The translations under genes and the position numbers were made by a program. 64,000 nt of DNA, from contig JBLXEV010000005.1 in assembly GCA_048262715.1 (NCBI GenBank), positions 245,591 through 309,590 on the forward strand, given 5' to 3'. Positions within the stretch are counted from its first letter, which is position 1, and every line of letters begins with the position of its first letter. The notes under the pieces were generated by a model. That model saw only the letters and a list, made by a program, of their open reading frames with translations. It was not told the DNA's origin and did not search any database. This document shows positions 17,452-26,027 of the stretch, in pieces. Source of the DNA: Albirhodobacter sp048262715. GTDB taxonomy: Bacteria; Pseudomonadota; Alphaproteobacteria; Rhodobacterales; Rhodobacteraceae.

Positions 17452-18504
17452 ATGTTCCGTCCGATTCTCTCGATCCAGACCTTCTCTCTGCGACGCCTTA
17501 AAACCATCGCGATTGCACTGAGCGGCGCGGGGATTTTCATCCTGCTCGGCCTGCCCCTTCCCTTCCTGTTCGGCCCGCTCCTCGCCTGTCTGATCGCCGC
17601 ATTGGCGGGGCAAAACCTGCAAGGTATGGGGCAGGTCTCGGTCGCGGCCCGCACGATTCTGGGTGTGGCAGCGGGGGCATCGATCACGCCTGATGTTGTC
17701 CACGCCCTCCCGAAAATGGCGCAGACAGTGGCGCTGGTTCCCGTCTTCGTCGGGCTCATCGCGCTCGTCGGGCTGCCGTATTTTCGCGCGCTCGGCTATG
17801 ATCGGGTGACGGCGTGGTATGCGGCGATGCCCGGCGGATTGCAGGATATGGTGGTCTTTGGCCAAGAGGCGGGCGGCGACGCGCGGGCGCTCTCCCTCAT
17901 CCACGCGACCCGCGTTTTGATCATCGTGACGCTGGCCCCGATCATCGCGGTGCAGCTTTACGGCGTGGGGTTGAGCAATCCGATTGGCCTGCCAGCGCGC
18001 GATCTGCCGTTGGATCAGATCGCACTGATGATCTTCGCCGCTCTTGTCGGATGGAAACTGGCCGAGCGGTTCCGGCTGTTCGGGGCCTCGATCCTCGGGC
18101 CGATGATCCTCGCGGCGATCCTCTCACTGACCGATCTTTTGCACATGCGCCCGCCGCGCGAGGCGATCCTGACCGCGCAGCTCCTGATCGGGATCGGGAT
18201 CGGCGTCTGCTATGTCGGAGTGACTTGGCGCGAGTTGCGGCGTTTCGTTGTCTCGGGCGTGGTCTTCGTGGTCATTCTCGCGGCACTCTCTGCGGGCTTC
18301 ACCGAGGCGATCACGCTGCTGCATCTCGCACCGCCTGTGGATGCGTTCCTCGCCTTCGCGCCGGGCGGGCAGGCGGAAATGACCGTGCTCGCGATCGTCA
18401 CCGGCGCGGATCTTGGCTTCGTGATTGTCCACCACCTGACGCGGGTGATCCTCGTGATCCTCGGCGCCCCCATCGCCGCGAAACTCATCTTGCGACGACG
18501 ATAA
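17452..18504 (+). CDS. AbrB-family (PF05145-type) membrane protein, possible acid transporter
   Basis: A 350-residue integral membrane protein with about ten hydrophobic segments in two homologous halves. FLFGPLLACLIAALAG at about residues 38-53 and ASILGPMILAAILS at about 205-220 are the repeated GP-containing signatures. The AMPGGLQDMVVFGQEAGGD and FAPGGQAEMTVLAIVTGADL loops are the other hallmarks. The Pfam name AbrB (formerly ammonia monooxygenase) is misleading: this is not the DNA-binding AbrB. It shares the divergent operator with the tcu operon and TcuC is absent, so I infer it may move tricarballylate or a related acid. Biochemistry for this family is thin. Confidence 0.82.
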   Translation: MFRPILSIQTFSLRRLKTIAIALSGAGIFILLGLPLPFLFGPLLACLIAALAGQNLQGMGQVSVAARTILGVAAGASITPDVVHALPKMAQTVALVPVFVGLIALVGLPYFRALGYDRVTAWYAAMPGGLQDMVVFGQEAGGDARALSLIHATRVLIIVTLAPIIAVQLYGVGLSNPIGLPARDLPLDQIALMIFAALVGWKLAERFRLFGASILGPMILAAILSLTDLLHMRPPREAILTAQLLIGIGIGVCYVGVTWRELRRFVVSGVVFVVILAALSAGFTEAITLLHLAPPVDAFLAFAPGGQAEMTVLAIVTGADLGFVIVHHLTRVILVILGAPIAAKLILRRR

Positions 18505-18514
18505 TCGGCGCGCC

Positions 18515-19468
18515 CTATGCGACGCGGTTAATCGGCGCACCTTCCGCAAAAGCGTTGATCTGGTCGTAGATCTCGCCGAATTGCAGATCGAACTCATCGC
18601 GGGTGACAAACCCGATATGCGGGGTCGCGATCACCTGCGGATGGGTCAGCAGCGGATCCTTCGGATCGATCAGCGGCTCGGTGTCAAACACATCCACCGC
18701 CGCCATCGCAGGGCGGCCCGCGTTCAGCGCGGGTAAAAGCGCGCCCGCCTCGATCAGTCCCGCGCGGGAGGTGTTCACCAGCACAGAGTCCGCGCGCATC
18801 GCGGCCAGATCAGCGGCTGTGACAATCCCGCGGGTCTGCGGCACCAAGCGCAGATGCAGCGAAATCACATCCGCGCCGCCGAAAAACGCGGCGCGGCTCT
18901 CTGGCACCACCTCGCCAGAGGCTGCAAGCTCCGCGCGGCGCGCGTCACTCCCCCACCAGATCACCTGCATCCCGAAGGCCCGCGCATATCCCGCGACAAG
19001 CTGCCCAATCCGCCCCGCACCGTAAATCCCAAGGGTCCGGCCGCGCAGCGACCGCCCGACACCCGACTGCCAGTGCCCCGCCTTCAGCGCCGCGATCTGC
19101 GACGGCAGATCCCGCATCGCGCTCAGGATCAACGCCCATGTCAACTCGGCGGCGGAATGGTTCGGCGCGGCATCGGATTTTTGCGAGCAAAAAGCGATGC
19201 CCAGATCGGCGCAGGCCTGCGTATCCACATGCGGCCACGCCCCCCGCGCGGAGACGAGCCGGAGATTGGGCAAGCGCTCCAGCAGGCTGCGCGTGATCTG
19301 CGTGCGCTCCCGAAAGAGAACCAGCGCCTCGGCTTGCGCGAGGCGCTGGACAAGCAGGTCTTCGGGTGCGGCATCTGTCCAGATCGTGACGTCATGCCCC
19401 GAAAGGCGCGCGAAAGACGGCAAGCCTCTCAGCGTATCGGACCAATCATCCAGAACATGCACCCGCAT
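18515..19468 (-). CDS. D-2-hydroxyacid dehydrogenase, NAD(P)-dependent
   Basis: A 317-residue enzyme of the D-isomer-specific 2-hydroxyacid dehydrogenase family. The Rossmann motif LGIYGAGRIGQLVAGYARAF is near residues 143-162. The catalytic Arg lies in LVNTSRAGLIEAG, the Glu in DVFDTEPL, and the His in ATPHIGFVT near 290. It interconverts a 2-oxoacid and a D-2-hydroxyacid; the exact substrate cannot be read from sequence. It is the last gene of the leftward tct unit, 10 bp after the prpF-like gene, and its stop is 10 bp from that of the convergent AbrB-like gene. An upstream in-frame ATG at 19531 lies within the neighbouring gene and is not used. Confidence 0.92.
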   Translation of the reverse strand: MRVHVLDDWSDTLRGLPSFARLSGHDVTIWTDAAPEDLLVQRLAQAEALVLFRERTQITRSLLERLPNLRLVSARGAWPHVDTQACADLGIAFCSQKSDAAPNHSAAELTWALILSAMRDLPSQIAALKAGHWQSGVGRSLRGRTLGIYGAGRIGQLVAGYARAFGMQVIWWGSDARRAELAASGEVVPESRAAFFGGADVISLHLRLVPQTRGIVTAADLAAMRADSVLVNTSRAGLIEAGALLPALNAGRPAMAAVDVFDTEPLIDPKDPLLTHPQVIATPHIGFVTRDEFDLQFGEIYDQINAFAEGAPINRVA

Positions 19469-19478
19469 CGTGATCCCC

Positions 19479-20573
19479 TTACGCTTTGCCCTTCCAGACG
19501 GAGGAAGGCACGAAAACCTCGCCGCGTGCAAGCAGTCTCGCGGTGCGCAACAGCCCTGCGGATTTCAACTGGAAGCCAGCCGCGTCGCTGGTGTAATCCA
19601 CCGTCACGTCAATCTCGCCACTCGCATGTTCGATCCGCACCAAAGCGGGCACATCGCTGGGGGCGGCAAACAGACCCTCGGCCACAGTGCCCGGCGTCAG
19701 GACACAGGACGCAAGGCATTGCGCGCCCGTCACCGCCATCGTCGGGTGGCAATTCCACGGCATGAAATAGCGCGCGGTGATCGTGCCGCCGTGGCGTGGC
19801 TCTGCAAGCAATGCGAATTTCGGCGTCACCGATTTCGACACATCGCCCATCCCCATCCGTTTGCCTGCCTCAAGGCGGATCGGCTCCATCCGCTCGTAAA
19901 ACGCGCGGTTTGCGTCAAGCTCCTCGGCGCTCTCATATCCCGTCAGCCCGAAATCGGAGGCCCGCGCGATCGCAATCGGCATCGCGACATCCATGCAGGT
20001 CACCTCGATCCCGTCGATCACATCGCGCAGGGATCCGGTGGGCAAAAGTGCCCCTGTGGCAGAGCCGACGACATCCATGAAATTGAGATAGATCGGGGCC
20101 GAACTGCCCGGAACGCCGTCAACTTTCGCAGTGCCTTCGTAACTCACACGGCCCTCTGGCGTTGAAACCACCGCCTCCACCATCGCGCCCGTGTTGACCG
20201 ACCGCACGCGGATCCGCGTCACATCGCCCTGCGGTGCAATCAGGCCCATCTCAATCGCGGCAGGGCCAACGCCCGAGAGGATATTGCCGCAGGTCGGCTT
20301 GAAATCGACCAACTTATCCTCGACCGATACCTGCGCGAAGAAATAGTCGATATCGACCTCAGGCGCATCTGACCGCGAGAGCATCGCGACCTTGGTCGTC
20401 ACTGCCGCCCCGCCGCCAATCCCGTCGATATTCAGCTTTTGCCCAGATCCGAGCGCCGCGATCAATACCTGCGCGAGCGTGTCTTGATCCTGTGGCAGAT
20501 CGGCGCGGTTGAAATACGGGCCCCGCGAGGTGCCGCCCCGAAACAGATGATAAGGGATTGCTGTTTGGGTCAT
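19479..20573 (-). CDS. PrpF-family isomerase (aconitate / 4-oxalomesaconate type)
   Basis: A 364-residue member of the PrpF superfamily (diaminopimelate-epimerase fold). It begins MTQTAIPYHLFRGGTSRGPY, the family signature RGGTSKG-like, and contains FKPTCGNILSGVGPAAIE near 95-110 with the conserved Cys and GN, and PWNCHPTMAVTGAQCLASC near 285-300. Relatives are PrpF (trans- to cis-2-methylaconitate, also aconitate) and GalD (4-oxalomesaconate tautomerase). Beside a tricarboxylate importer and TcuAB, isomerising trans-aconitate to cis-aconitate is the most economical role. GalD activity is the alternative. Confidence 0.87.
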   Translation of the reverse strand: MTQTAIPYHLFRGGTSRGPYFNRADLPQDQDTLAQVLIAALGSGQKLNIDGIGGGAAVTTKVAMLSRSDAPEVDIDYFFAQVSVEDKLVDFKPTCGNILSGVGPAAIEMGLIAPQGDVTRIRVRSVNTGAMVEAVVSTPEGRVSYEGTAKVDGVPGSSAPIYLNFMDVVGSATGALLPTGSLRDVIDGIEVTCMDVAMPIAIARASDFGLTGYESAEELDANRAFYERMEPIRLEAGKRMGMGDVSKSVTPKFALLAEPRHGGTITARYFMPWNCHPTMAVTGAQCLASCVLTPGTVAEGLFAAPSDVPALVRIEHASGEIDVTVDYTSDAAGFQLKSAGLLRTARLLARGEVFVPSSVWKGKA

Positions 20574-20600
20574 GTCAAAGCTCCATCAAAAATGAGAAAG

Positions 20601-20621
20601 CCCCCCGACATCGTCGGGGGG
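20601..20621 (-). terminator. Intercistronic hairpin between tctAB and the prpF-like gene
   Basis: CCCCCCGAC and GTCGGGGGG form a perfect 9-bp stem with loop ATC. On the minus strand it is followed by CTTTCTCATTTTT, so it could work as a partial terminator, lowering expression of the two enzyme genes relative to the transporter. Confidence 0.8.
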
Positions 20622-20630
20622 CGTTTGAGA

Positions 20631-22628
20631 TCAGCGGAACGGCCAAGGCAGATCGAGATAGGCTTGCAAGACGCCAGAGGGGAAGTTCAGAGACAGCATC
20701 TTGGCAATCAGCAAGATGAACGCCGCGGCGGCCACCGTCATGATCGCGGTCTGCAAGACCGTCGCGCGGGCTCGGATCTGCAAGAAGGCGATGAAGAACA
20801 AGATCATCGCGAGGTAGAAGCCGATCAGCGCGGAGGTCAGAACCAGCCCGCCGATCCACAGCGCCCCATCCCAGAGCCCGCCCACACCGCTCTTGCCGAC
20901 ATGCTCGCCATCCAGCTCGCTGTCATAATGCGCGGCATGACCACGACGCCCGACGATCAACTCCGGCACGAGCCAGAGTGCCATCGCCAAGCCGACCACC
21001 GCCACCGAGGCAGGGAATACCGCCGCGAGGAAGCTCTGATCGAGCGCATCTTTCAGGCCCATCACCAACAGACCGATCATCACAGCCGCGAAGACGATCT
21101 GCGGGGTGCGGCTGGTCCAACGGCCCTCATGCTCATTCGTGTCGTCGGACGCCGCGACCACATGTCCGGTATCATCCACGCGGTTGCGAAGACCGAAGAT
21201 CACCGACGCCAGCGCCATCAAGCCGATGATGATTACACCCGGGCGGGTCAAGAAGGCCCAATCGTAGAATTGCAGCGCTTGATAGAGGTAGGTTTCCGCT
21301 TGCGGCGCGAGAACGAACCCGATGAGCATTGCAGGGCGTGGCCATGCGAAACGCTTCATCAAGATACCGAGCAGACCCAAGGACAGCAGCGCCAAAAGGT
21401 CGCCAATATCGCGGGTTGCCTGGAACGCGGCAAAACAGATCAGCGCAATCATGAACGGCGCGAGCAATGGGAAGCGGATCTGCGTGAGGCGCGAAATCGG
21501 AATTGCGAGCATCAGGCAGATCCCTGCCCCCATCACATTTGCCAGCGCCAGCGACCAGATCACCGAATAGGTGACATCAAGGTTGGTGGTGACCATCGCA
21601 GGGCCAGGCTCGATGCCCAAAAGCACCATCCCGCCCAAGAACACGGCCATCGAGCCCGAGCCCGGAATACCGAACAGCATGGTGGGCAACAGCGCCCCGC
21701 CCTGCATCGCGTTATTCGCGCTCTCGGGGGCGACAACGCCGCGCGGATCGCCCTTGCCGAAGGTCTCGGGGTTTTTGCAAGTCTGCACCGCATGGCCATA
21801 GGCGATCCAATCGACCACCGAGCCGCCCAAGCCCGGAATCGCGCCGATCATGCAGCCCATGCCCGAGCAGCGCAGCGACAGCCAGATATTGGAATACCAA
21901 TCCTTGAAGCCCTTCGCCCAGCCGGAGCCAAGCGCAGGCCGATCCGAGATGGCCGCGTTCTTGCGCAGAAGGTCGGAAATCTCGGGGATCGCGAACAGGC
22001 CAAGGCCGATCACAACCAGCGGGATACCATCGTAAAGATAGCCCAATCCGAAGGTCATCCGGAATTCGCCCGTCGCGGGCGCGCCGCCGATTGACCCGAT
22101 CAACAGGCCCACCGCGCAGGCCGCAAGGCCCTTTGCCAGCGAGCGCCCCGCCAGAACTGCCACCATCGACAGGCCAAACAGGGCGAGCATGAACAGCTCC
22201 GCCGAACCGAACATCAAGATCAGCGGCCTTGCCACGACGACAAATCCCGTCAGTACAATCGCGCCAAAAATCCCGCCGAACATCGACGAGATAAAGGCCG
22301 CCGAAAGCGCACGGGCCGCTTGGCCCTGCCGTGCGAGCGGGAAGCCATCCAGCACCGTCGCCTGTGAGGCAGACGAGCCGGGAATGCCCATCAACACAGA
22401 GGAGAACGTGTCCGAGGTGGGGATGACGGCAACAAGGCCGATCAGCATCGCCAACGCAGAGATTTCATCCATGCCATACAGGAACGGCATCAGCAAAGAG
22501 AGGCCGGCGATGCCGCCCAATCCGGGGATCACCCCGATGACGAGCCCGACCGACACGCCAATGAGCATGTAGAGCAGATGATCGAAAGTCATGAGCGCTG
22601 AGAGCGCTGCCAATAAGGTATCGGCCAC
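20631..22628 (-). CDS. tctA: TctA-TctB fusion, tripartite tricarboxylate transporter membrane protein
   Basis: A 665-residue membrane protein. Residues 1 to about 500 are a full TctA large subunit, with GVIPGLGGIAGLSLLMPF, the GIPGSSASQATVLDGFPLA loop and the second-half repeats AIPGLGGSVVDWIAYGHA and FGIPGSGSMAVFLGG. After a hydrophilic linker (about 500-530, rich in Asp and Glu), four further hydrophobic segments resemble the small TctB subunit. These are normally separate proteins, so this is a fusion. With TctC it imports citrate-like tricarboxylates using an ion gradient. It follows tctC, with a stem-loop in between. Confidence 0.93.
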   Translation of the reverse strand: MADTLLAALSALMTFDHLLYMLIGVSVGLVIGVIPGLGGIAGLSLLMPFLYGMDEISALAMLIGLVAVIPTSDTFSSVLMGIPGSSASQATVLDGFPLARQGQAARALSAAFISSMFGGIFGAIVLTGFVVVARPLILMFGSAELFMLALFGLSMVAVLAGRSLAKGLAACAVGLLIGSIGGAPATGEFRMTFGLGYLYDGIPLVVIGLGLFAIPEISDLLRKNAAISDRPALGSGWAKGFKDWYSNIWLSLRCSGMGCMIGAIPGLGGSVVDWIAYGHAVQTCKNPETFGKGDPRGVVAPESANNAMQGGALLPTMLFGIPGSGSMAVFLGGMVLLGIEPGPAMVTTNLDVTYSVIWSLALANVMGAGICLMLAIPISRLTQIRFPLLAPFMIALICFAAFQATRDIGDLLALLSLGLLGILMKRFAWPRPAMLIGFVLAPQAETYLYQALQFYDWAFLTRPGVIIIGLMALASVIFGLRNRVDDTGHVVAASDDTNEHEGRWTSRTPQIVFAAVMIGLLVMGLKDALDQSFLAAVFPASVAVVGLAMALWLVPELIVGRRGHAAHYDSELDGEHVGKSGVGGLWDGALWIGGLVLTSALIGFYLAMILFFIAFLQIRARATVLQTAIMTVAAAAFILLIAKMLSLNFPSGVLQAYLDLPWPFR

Positions 22629-22675
22629 GGGGAAGTCCTCCGAGGAAATTCAGGGTAATGATGTGGAGAGAGGGT

Positions 22676-22703
22676 GGGGTGACGGCTGGCCTGCCATCAC
22701 CCC
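22676..22703 (-). terminator. Stem-loop between tctC and tctAB
   Basis: GGGGTGA-C-GGC pairs with GCC-A-TCACCCC around a 6-base loop, giving 10 base pairs with one internal mismatch. There is no T-run. It lies 3' of the binding-protein gene, as in the three other importer operons here. Confidence 0.6.
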
Positions 22704-22725
22704 GACGCATCACTTGGCGATGAGG

Positions 22726-23826
22726 TTATTCGCCGAGCTTCACGCCATAATCCGCGCCCAGCATATCGACGACGTTTTTCCGGTTTTGCTCCGAAATCGT
22801 CGTGCCCAGCTTGAAGAGCGCTTCTGCTTCGCTGCCAGTGACTTGCTCATACGAGCCAAGAACCGCTTCCTTATTCGCTTGATAGTCAGGGTCTTGCTTC
22901 ATCGCCTCAAACGCAGCGCTGTAAGCGGCCACGATATCGTCGGGCGTATCTTTCGGCAGGATCGCCATTTTCTGCGCGGGGAAACCTGCGATGAAGAACG
23001 CCACGTAGGCATCGTAATCATCACCTTCCGGCGCTTTGCCCGTCATCATCTCATAGGCTTCGGGGAAGCTGGGGATGTCGGGGAAATTGGGATCGCGGAT
23101 GATCTTGCCTTCGGCATCCAGCACCCCCCACGAGAACAGCGGAACGGCTTGCCCAGCATCCACCAACGGCTCCACGTTCTTGATATAGGCCGAGGAGGTT
23201 TGGTAATCGATATTGGTCTCACCGCGCTCAAACGCCAAACGGCCATCGCCGCGGCCTTTGAAACCGAAGACATGCTGCACATCAAACCCCATGAGTTTGA
23301 ACCCGAGCAGCGGCACAAGATCGAGCGAGGTCGCGCCTTGGCTTGCATAGGTCAGCTTTTGGCCTTCCAACTTCGCCAGATCCGCCGCAGATTCCACGCC
23401 TGTCGAAGGGGAAACATAGGCAACGCCGCCCGTGGGCGCGGCCATCGCGATCTTCCAGTCTTTATATTCATAGCGAACGCGCGGATCACCCAGCAGATAG
23501 GGGAACTGCGTCGAGCCCGAGGTGCCGAGCAGGGTCAACCCATCGGGCTTGGCGCGCACGGCAAACAGGTTCGCGCCCTTGGTGGAGCCACCGCCCGGCT
23601 CGTTGACGACAACGACTGTCGGGTTCCCTGGCAAGTATTTCGAGAGCATGGGAGCATTGAACCGCGCCCATGTATCCGAGCCACCGCCCGCCGAGAACGG
23701 AATGATCCATTCGATCGTCTTGCCCGAGAAATCGACCTCAGCCCAAGCGGGCGATGTCATCATCGCGCCTGCGGTCGCCAAAGCCATGCCCAACGCTTTG
23801 CGGCGGGTCATTGTAAAATTGTTCAC
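22726..23826 (-). CDS. tctC: Tripartite tricarboxylate transporter substrate-binding protein (TctC/Bug)
   Basis: A 366-residue periplasmic binding protein of the TctC/Bug family. The signal segment RRKALGMALATAGAMMTSPA ends at AWA. The mature protein has IEWIIPFSAGGGSDTWAR and VVVVNEPGGGSTKGAN, which form the carboxylate-binding beta-strand loops. I choose a GTG start at 23826 because GGGAGGA lies six bases upstream; the ATG at 23811 has no such site. It delivers a tricarboxylate to the TctAB fusion. It is divergent from tctDE, which probably controls it. Confidence 0.93.
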   Translation of the reverse strand: MNNFTMTRRKALGMALATAGAMMTSPAWAEVDFSGKTIEWIIPFSAGGGSDTWARFNAPMLSKYLPGNPTVVVVNEPGGGSTKGANLFAVRAKPDGLTLLGTSGSTQFPYLLGDPRVRYEYKDWKIAMAAPTGGVAYVSPSTGVESAADLAKLEGQKLTYASQGATSLDLVPLLGFKLMGFDVQHVFGFKGRGDGRLAFERGETNIDYQTSSAYIKNVEPLVDAGQAVPLFSWGVLDAEGKIIRDPNFPDIPSFPEAYEMMTGKAPEGDDYDAYVAFFIAGFPAQKMAILPKDTPDDIVAAYSAAFEAMKQDPDYQANKEAVLGSYEQVTGSEAEALFKLGTTISEQNRKNVVDMLGADYGVKLGE

Positions 23827-23957
23827 GTGTCGTCCTCCCATTCAGCACATTTAGACTGCCACTCTCCCTGCAGTCCGAACGCCCTTGATTTCTCCTCTCA
23901 AGCGCGCCTTGTTAGTGGTATACCCTCCCAACCTGTCCAAATCCTGTCCGAGGCGAA

Positions 23958-24629
23958 ATGCGTATCGCGATCATCGAAGATAACGAGACCCTAGCAAAAG
24001 GAATTAAAAATTCCCTTGAGGATCAGGGACTTGGGGTGAACTGGATTGCGAACGGGATCGATGGTGCTGCGTTTTTAAGGCAAGAATGCCCCGATGTGGC
24101 AATCGTTGATGTCAACCTCCCCGGACAGGATGGCCTCTCGATCGTGCGGGAAATGCGACACCGCGGTGACATGACTCCGGTGCTGATTCTGACCGCGATG
24201 GGCAAAACATCTGAACGCGTGACGGGGTTAGAGGCAGGCGCGGATGACTATCTGGTCAAACCGTTCGAGATGGCGGAATTGATCGCAAGGGTCCGCGCTT
24301 TGGCACGTCGACGGCCTGTCTTACAATCGCCAACAACGGAAATCGGCCTGCTCAGCTACGACACGCAAAGCCGCGCGCTCCATGGGCCTGCGGGCGAATT
24401 GGACCTGCCAAGACGCGAGCTGGCCTTGTTTGAATGCTTGCTCGACAACCGCGGCCGGATCGTCTCGCGTGACAGGATCTCTGATACGCTCTACGGCACA
24501 GGCGCGGAGATTGACTCCAATGCGATTGAGCTCTTGGTCTCGCGGCTACGCCGCAAGCTGGATGGCACAGGCGCGCTTATTCGCACCGCGCGCGGCCTTG
24601 GCTATATGCTCGACGAGGAAAAGCGGTGA
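23958..24629 (+). CDS. tctD: Response regulator TctD-like, OmpR family
   Basis: A 223-residue response regulator. The receiver domain (1-115) has acidic pocket residues ED at 7-8, phospho-acceptor D51 (VDVNLPGQDG) and a K near 101 (LVKPFE). A C-terminal OmpR-type winged helix (about 125-220) ends RTARGLGYML. It is paired with the kinase gene through a 4-base GTGA overlap and is divergent from tctC, so it is the expected activator of the tricarboxylate transporter genes. The intergenic region 23827-23957 must hold the tct promoter. Confidence 0.93.
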   Translation: MRIAIIEDNETLAKGIKNSLEDQGLGVNWIANGIDGAAFLRQECPDVAIVDVNLPGQDGLSIVREMRHRGDMTPVLILTAMGKTSERVTGLEAGADDYLVKPFEMAELIARVRALARRRPVLQSPTTEIGLLSYDTQSRALHGPAGELDLPRRELALFECLLDNRGRIVSRDRISDTLYGTGAEIDSNAIELLVSRLRRKLDGTGALIRTARGLGYMLDEEKR

Positions 24630-25999
24630 GAGTGCGCCTGCGCCGTTTGGCCCTGCGAGAGCGGCTGTTCTTGATGATCGTCGCGCCCTTGGTGATTGTA
24701 GCCTCCCTCGCCAGTGTCGCGCGCTACGTGCAATTCTCCAGCCTTTCCAGACAAGTCTATGATAACACCCTTTATTCCGTCGCCCTGACGATCTCGCGCG
24801 ATGTGATGCTTTCTCAGGGCGACATGCTCACCACGCAGTTGCTCGGGGCGATGACACGCGCCTTGGGCGATCAAATCTACTACCGCGTCACGGGCCCAAA
24901 CGGGGCCTATGTCACCGGATATTCGGATGCTCCGGACTCGTCCCTGCCCCATATACTCGACCCCGGAAAACCCACCTATTACGACAGCGTGGCGAATGGG
25001 GTGCCGGTGCGCGCGCTGATCATGCAAGATTATGTCAACGAGAACGGCGGGAAAGGGCTGGCCACGGTCGAGGTCTGGCAGACTGTCTCACAGCGCAAGG
25101 CGCTGAGCCGAAACCTGATCTTCCAGACCATGCTCTATTTCGCCGCCCTTGTCTCAACAGCGGCGCTGCTCGTTTGGTTCGGGATTACCTTTGGCCTTCG
25201 GCCCCTGCGGGATCTGGAGGGGGCAATTCTCGCCCGAACGCCCGACGATCTCAAACCGATCCGCCGTTGGGTGCCGCCTGAGCTCAGAACGCTTGTCGAG
25301 GCGATGAACAGCCTCTTCACCCGCCTCAACACCGCTTTCGCGCTGCGCGATGCGTTCATTTCGGATGCCGCGCATCAAGTCCGCAACCCGATTGCCGCGA
25401 TCCAAGCGCAAGCAGAGGCGGCAATCACCGCGCCCACCGAGAAAATCCTGCGCGAACGGATCGTTGAAGTGGCCAATGTCGCGCGGCAAACGGGGCGGCT
25501 AACCCACCAACTCCTCTCAATGGAGCGTGTCAGAGGGCGCAAGATGCGCAGCCTTGCCAGCCCGATTGATCTCTCTAAAGTGGTGGAAGAAACCTCTCGT
25601 AGCTTCGCCGAACGCGTTATCACGCATGGGAAGAACGTCACCTATGAGGTGACAGGCAAGCCGCGATTGGTGCAGGCCGACGGTATTTTGATCGGTGAAA
25701 TGCTGATGAACCTGCTCGATAATGCGGTGAGCTATGCTGGGGAAACCCCGACAATCGCCGTCTCGGTGCAATATCAAGAGGCAGAGGTTTGGCTTGATGT
25801 TGCCGATGACGGCCCCGGTATCCCTGAGGCCCTGCGTGAGCGGGTCTTTGATCGGTTCTTCCGCGCCGACCCTGATACGCTGCAAGGCTGCGGGCTTGGC
25901 CTCGCCATCGTGCAAGACATCGCGCGCAGCCACAGCGGATTGGCCAGCGTTCTACCCAGCACCGAAGGCTGTGTGATACGGGTCACGCTTCCGCTTTAA
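24626..25999 (+). CDS. tctE: Sensor histidine kinase TctE-like
   Basis: A 457-residue membrane kinase. TM1 is at about 13-32, a periplasmic domain at 33-165, and TM2 at about 168-190. A HAMP-like linker follows, then the phospho-acceptor H250 in SDAAHQVRNPIAA (the HQxRNP form typical of TctE). The ATP-binding N box is LLDNAVSYAG, with G boxes DDGPGIP and GCGLGLAIV. The start is GTG overlapping the tctD stop. It senses an external tricarboxylate and phosphorylates TctD. Its end is 28 bp from the end of the convergent dehydrogenase gene, with no clear terminator. Confidence 0.93.
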   Translation: MRVRLRRLALRERLFLMIVAPLVIVASLASVARYVQFSSLSRQVYDNTLYSVALTISRDVMLSQGDMLTTQLLGAMTRALGDQIYYRVTGPNGAYVTGYSDAPDSSLPHILDPGKPTYYDSVANGVPVRALIMQDYVNENGGKGLATVEVWQTVSQRKALSRNLIFQTMLYFAALVSTAALLVWFGITFGLRPLRDLEGAILARTPDDLKPIRRWVPPELRTLVEAMNSLFTRLNTAFALRDAFISDAAHQVRNPIAAIQAQAEAAITAPTEKILRERIVEVANVARQTGRLTHQLLSMERVRGRKMRSLASPIDLSKVVEETSRSFAERVITHGKNVTYEVTGKPRLVQADGILIGEMLMNLLDNAVSYAGETPTIAVSVQYQEAEVWLDVADDGPGIPEALRERVFDRFFRADPDTLQGCGLGLAIVQDIARSHSGLASVLPSTEGCVIRVTLPL

Positions 26000-26027
26000 C
26001 CCGCATCGCGCCGAGAAGCAGATCGCG

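Noticed and set aside
20439..22094. Long plus-strand open frame (551 codons) opposite tctAB
   Set aside because: Antisense to a clear TctA protein; low-complexity polar composition and no ribosome site.
22591..23994. Plus-strand open frame of 467 codons opposite tctC
   Set aside because: Shadow of the TctC gene; no recognisable family features.
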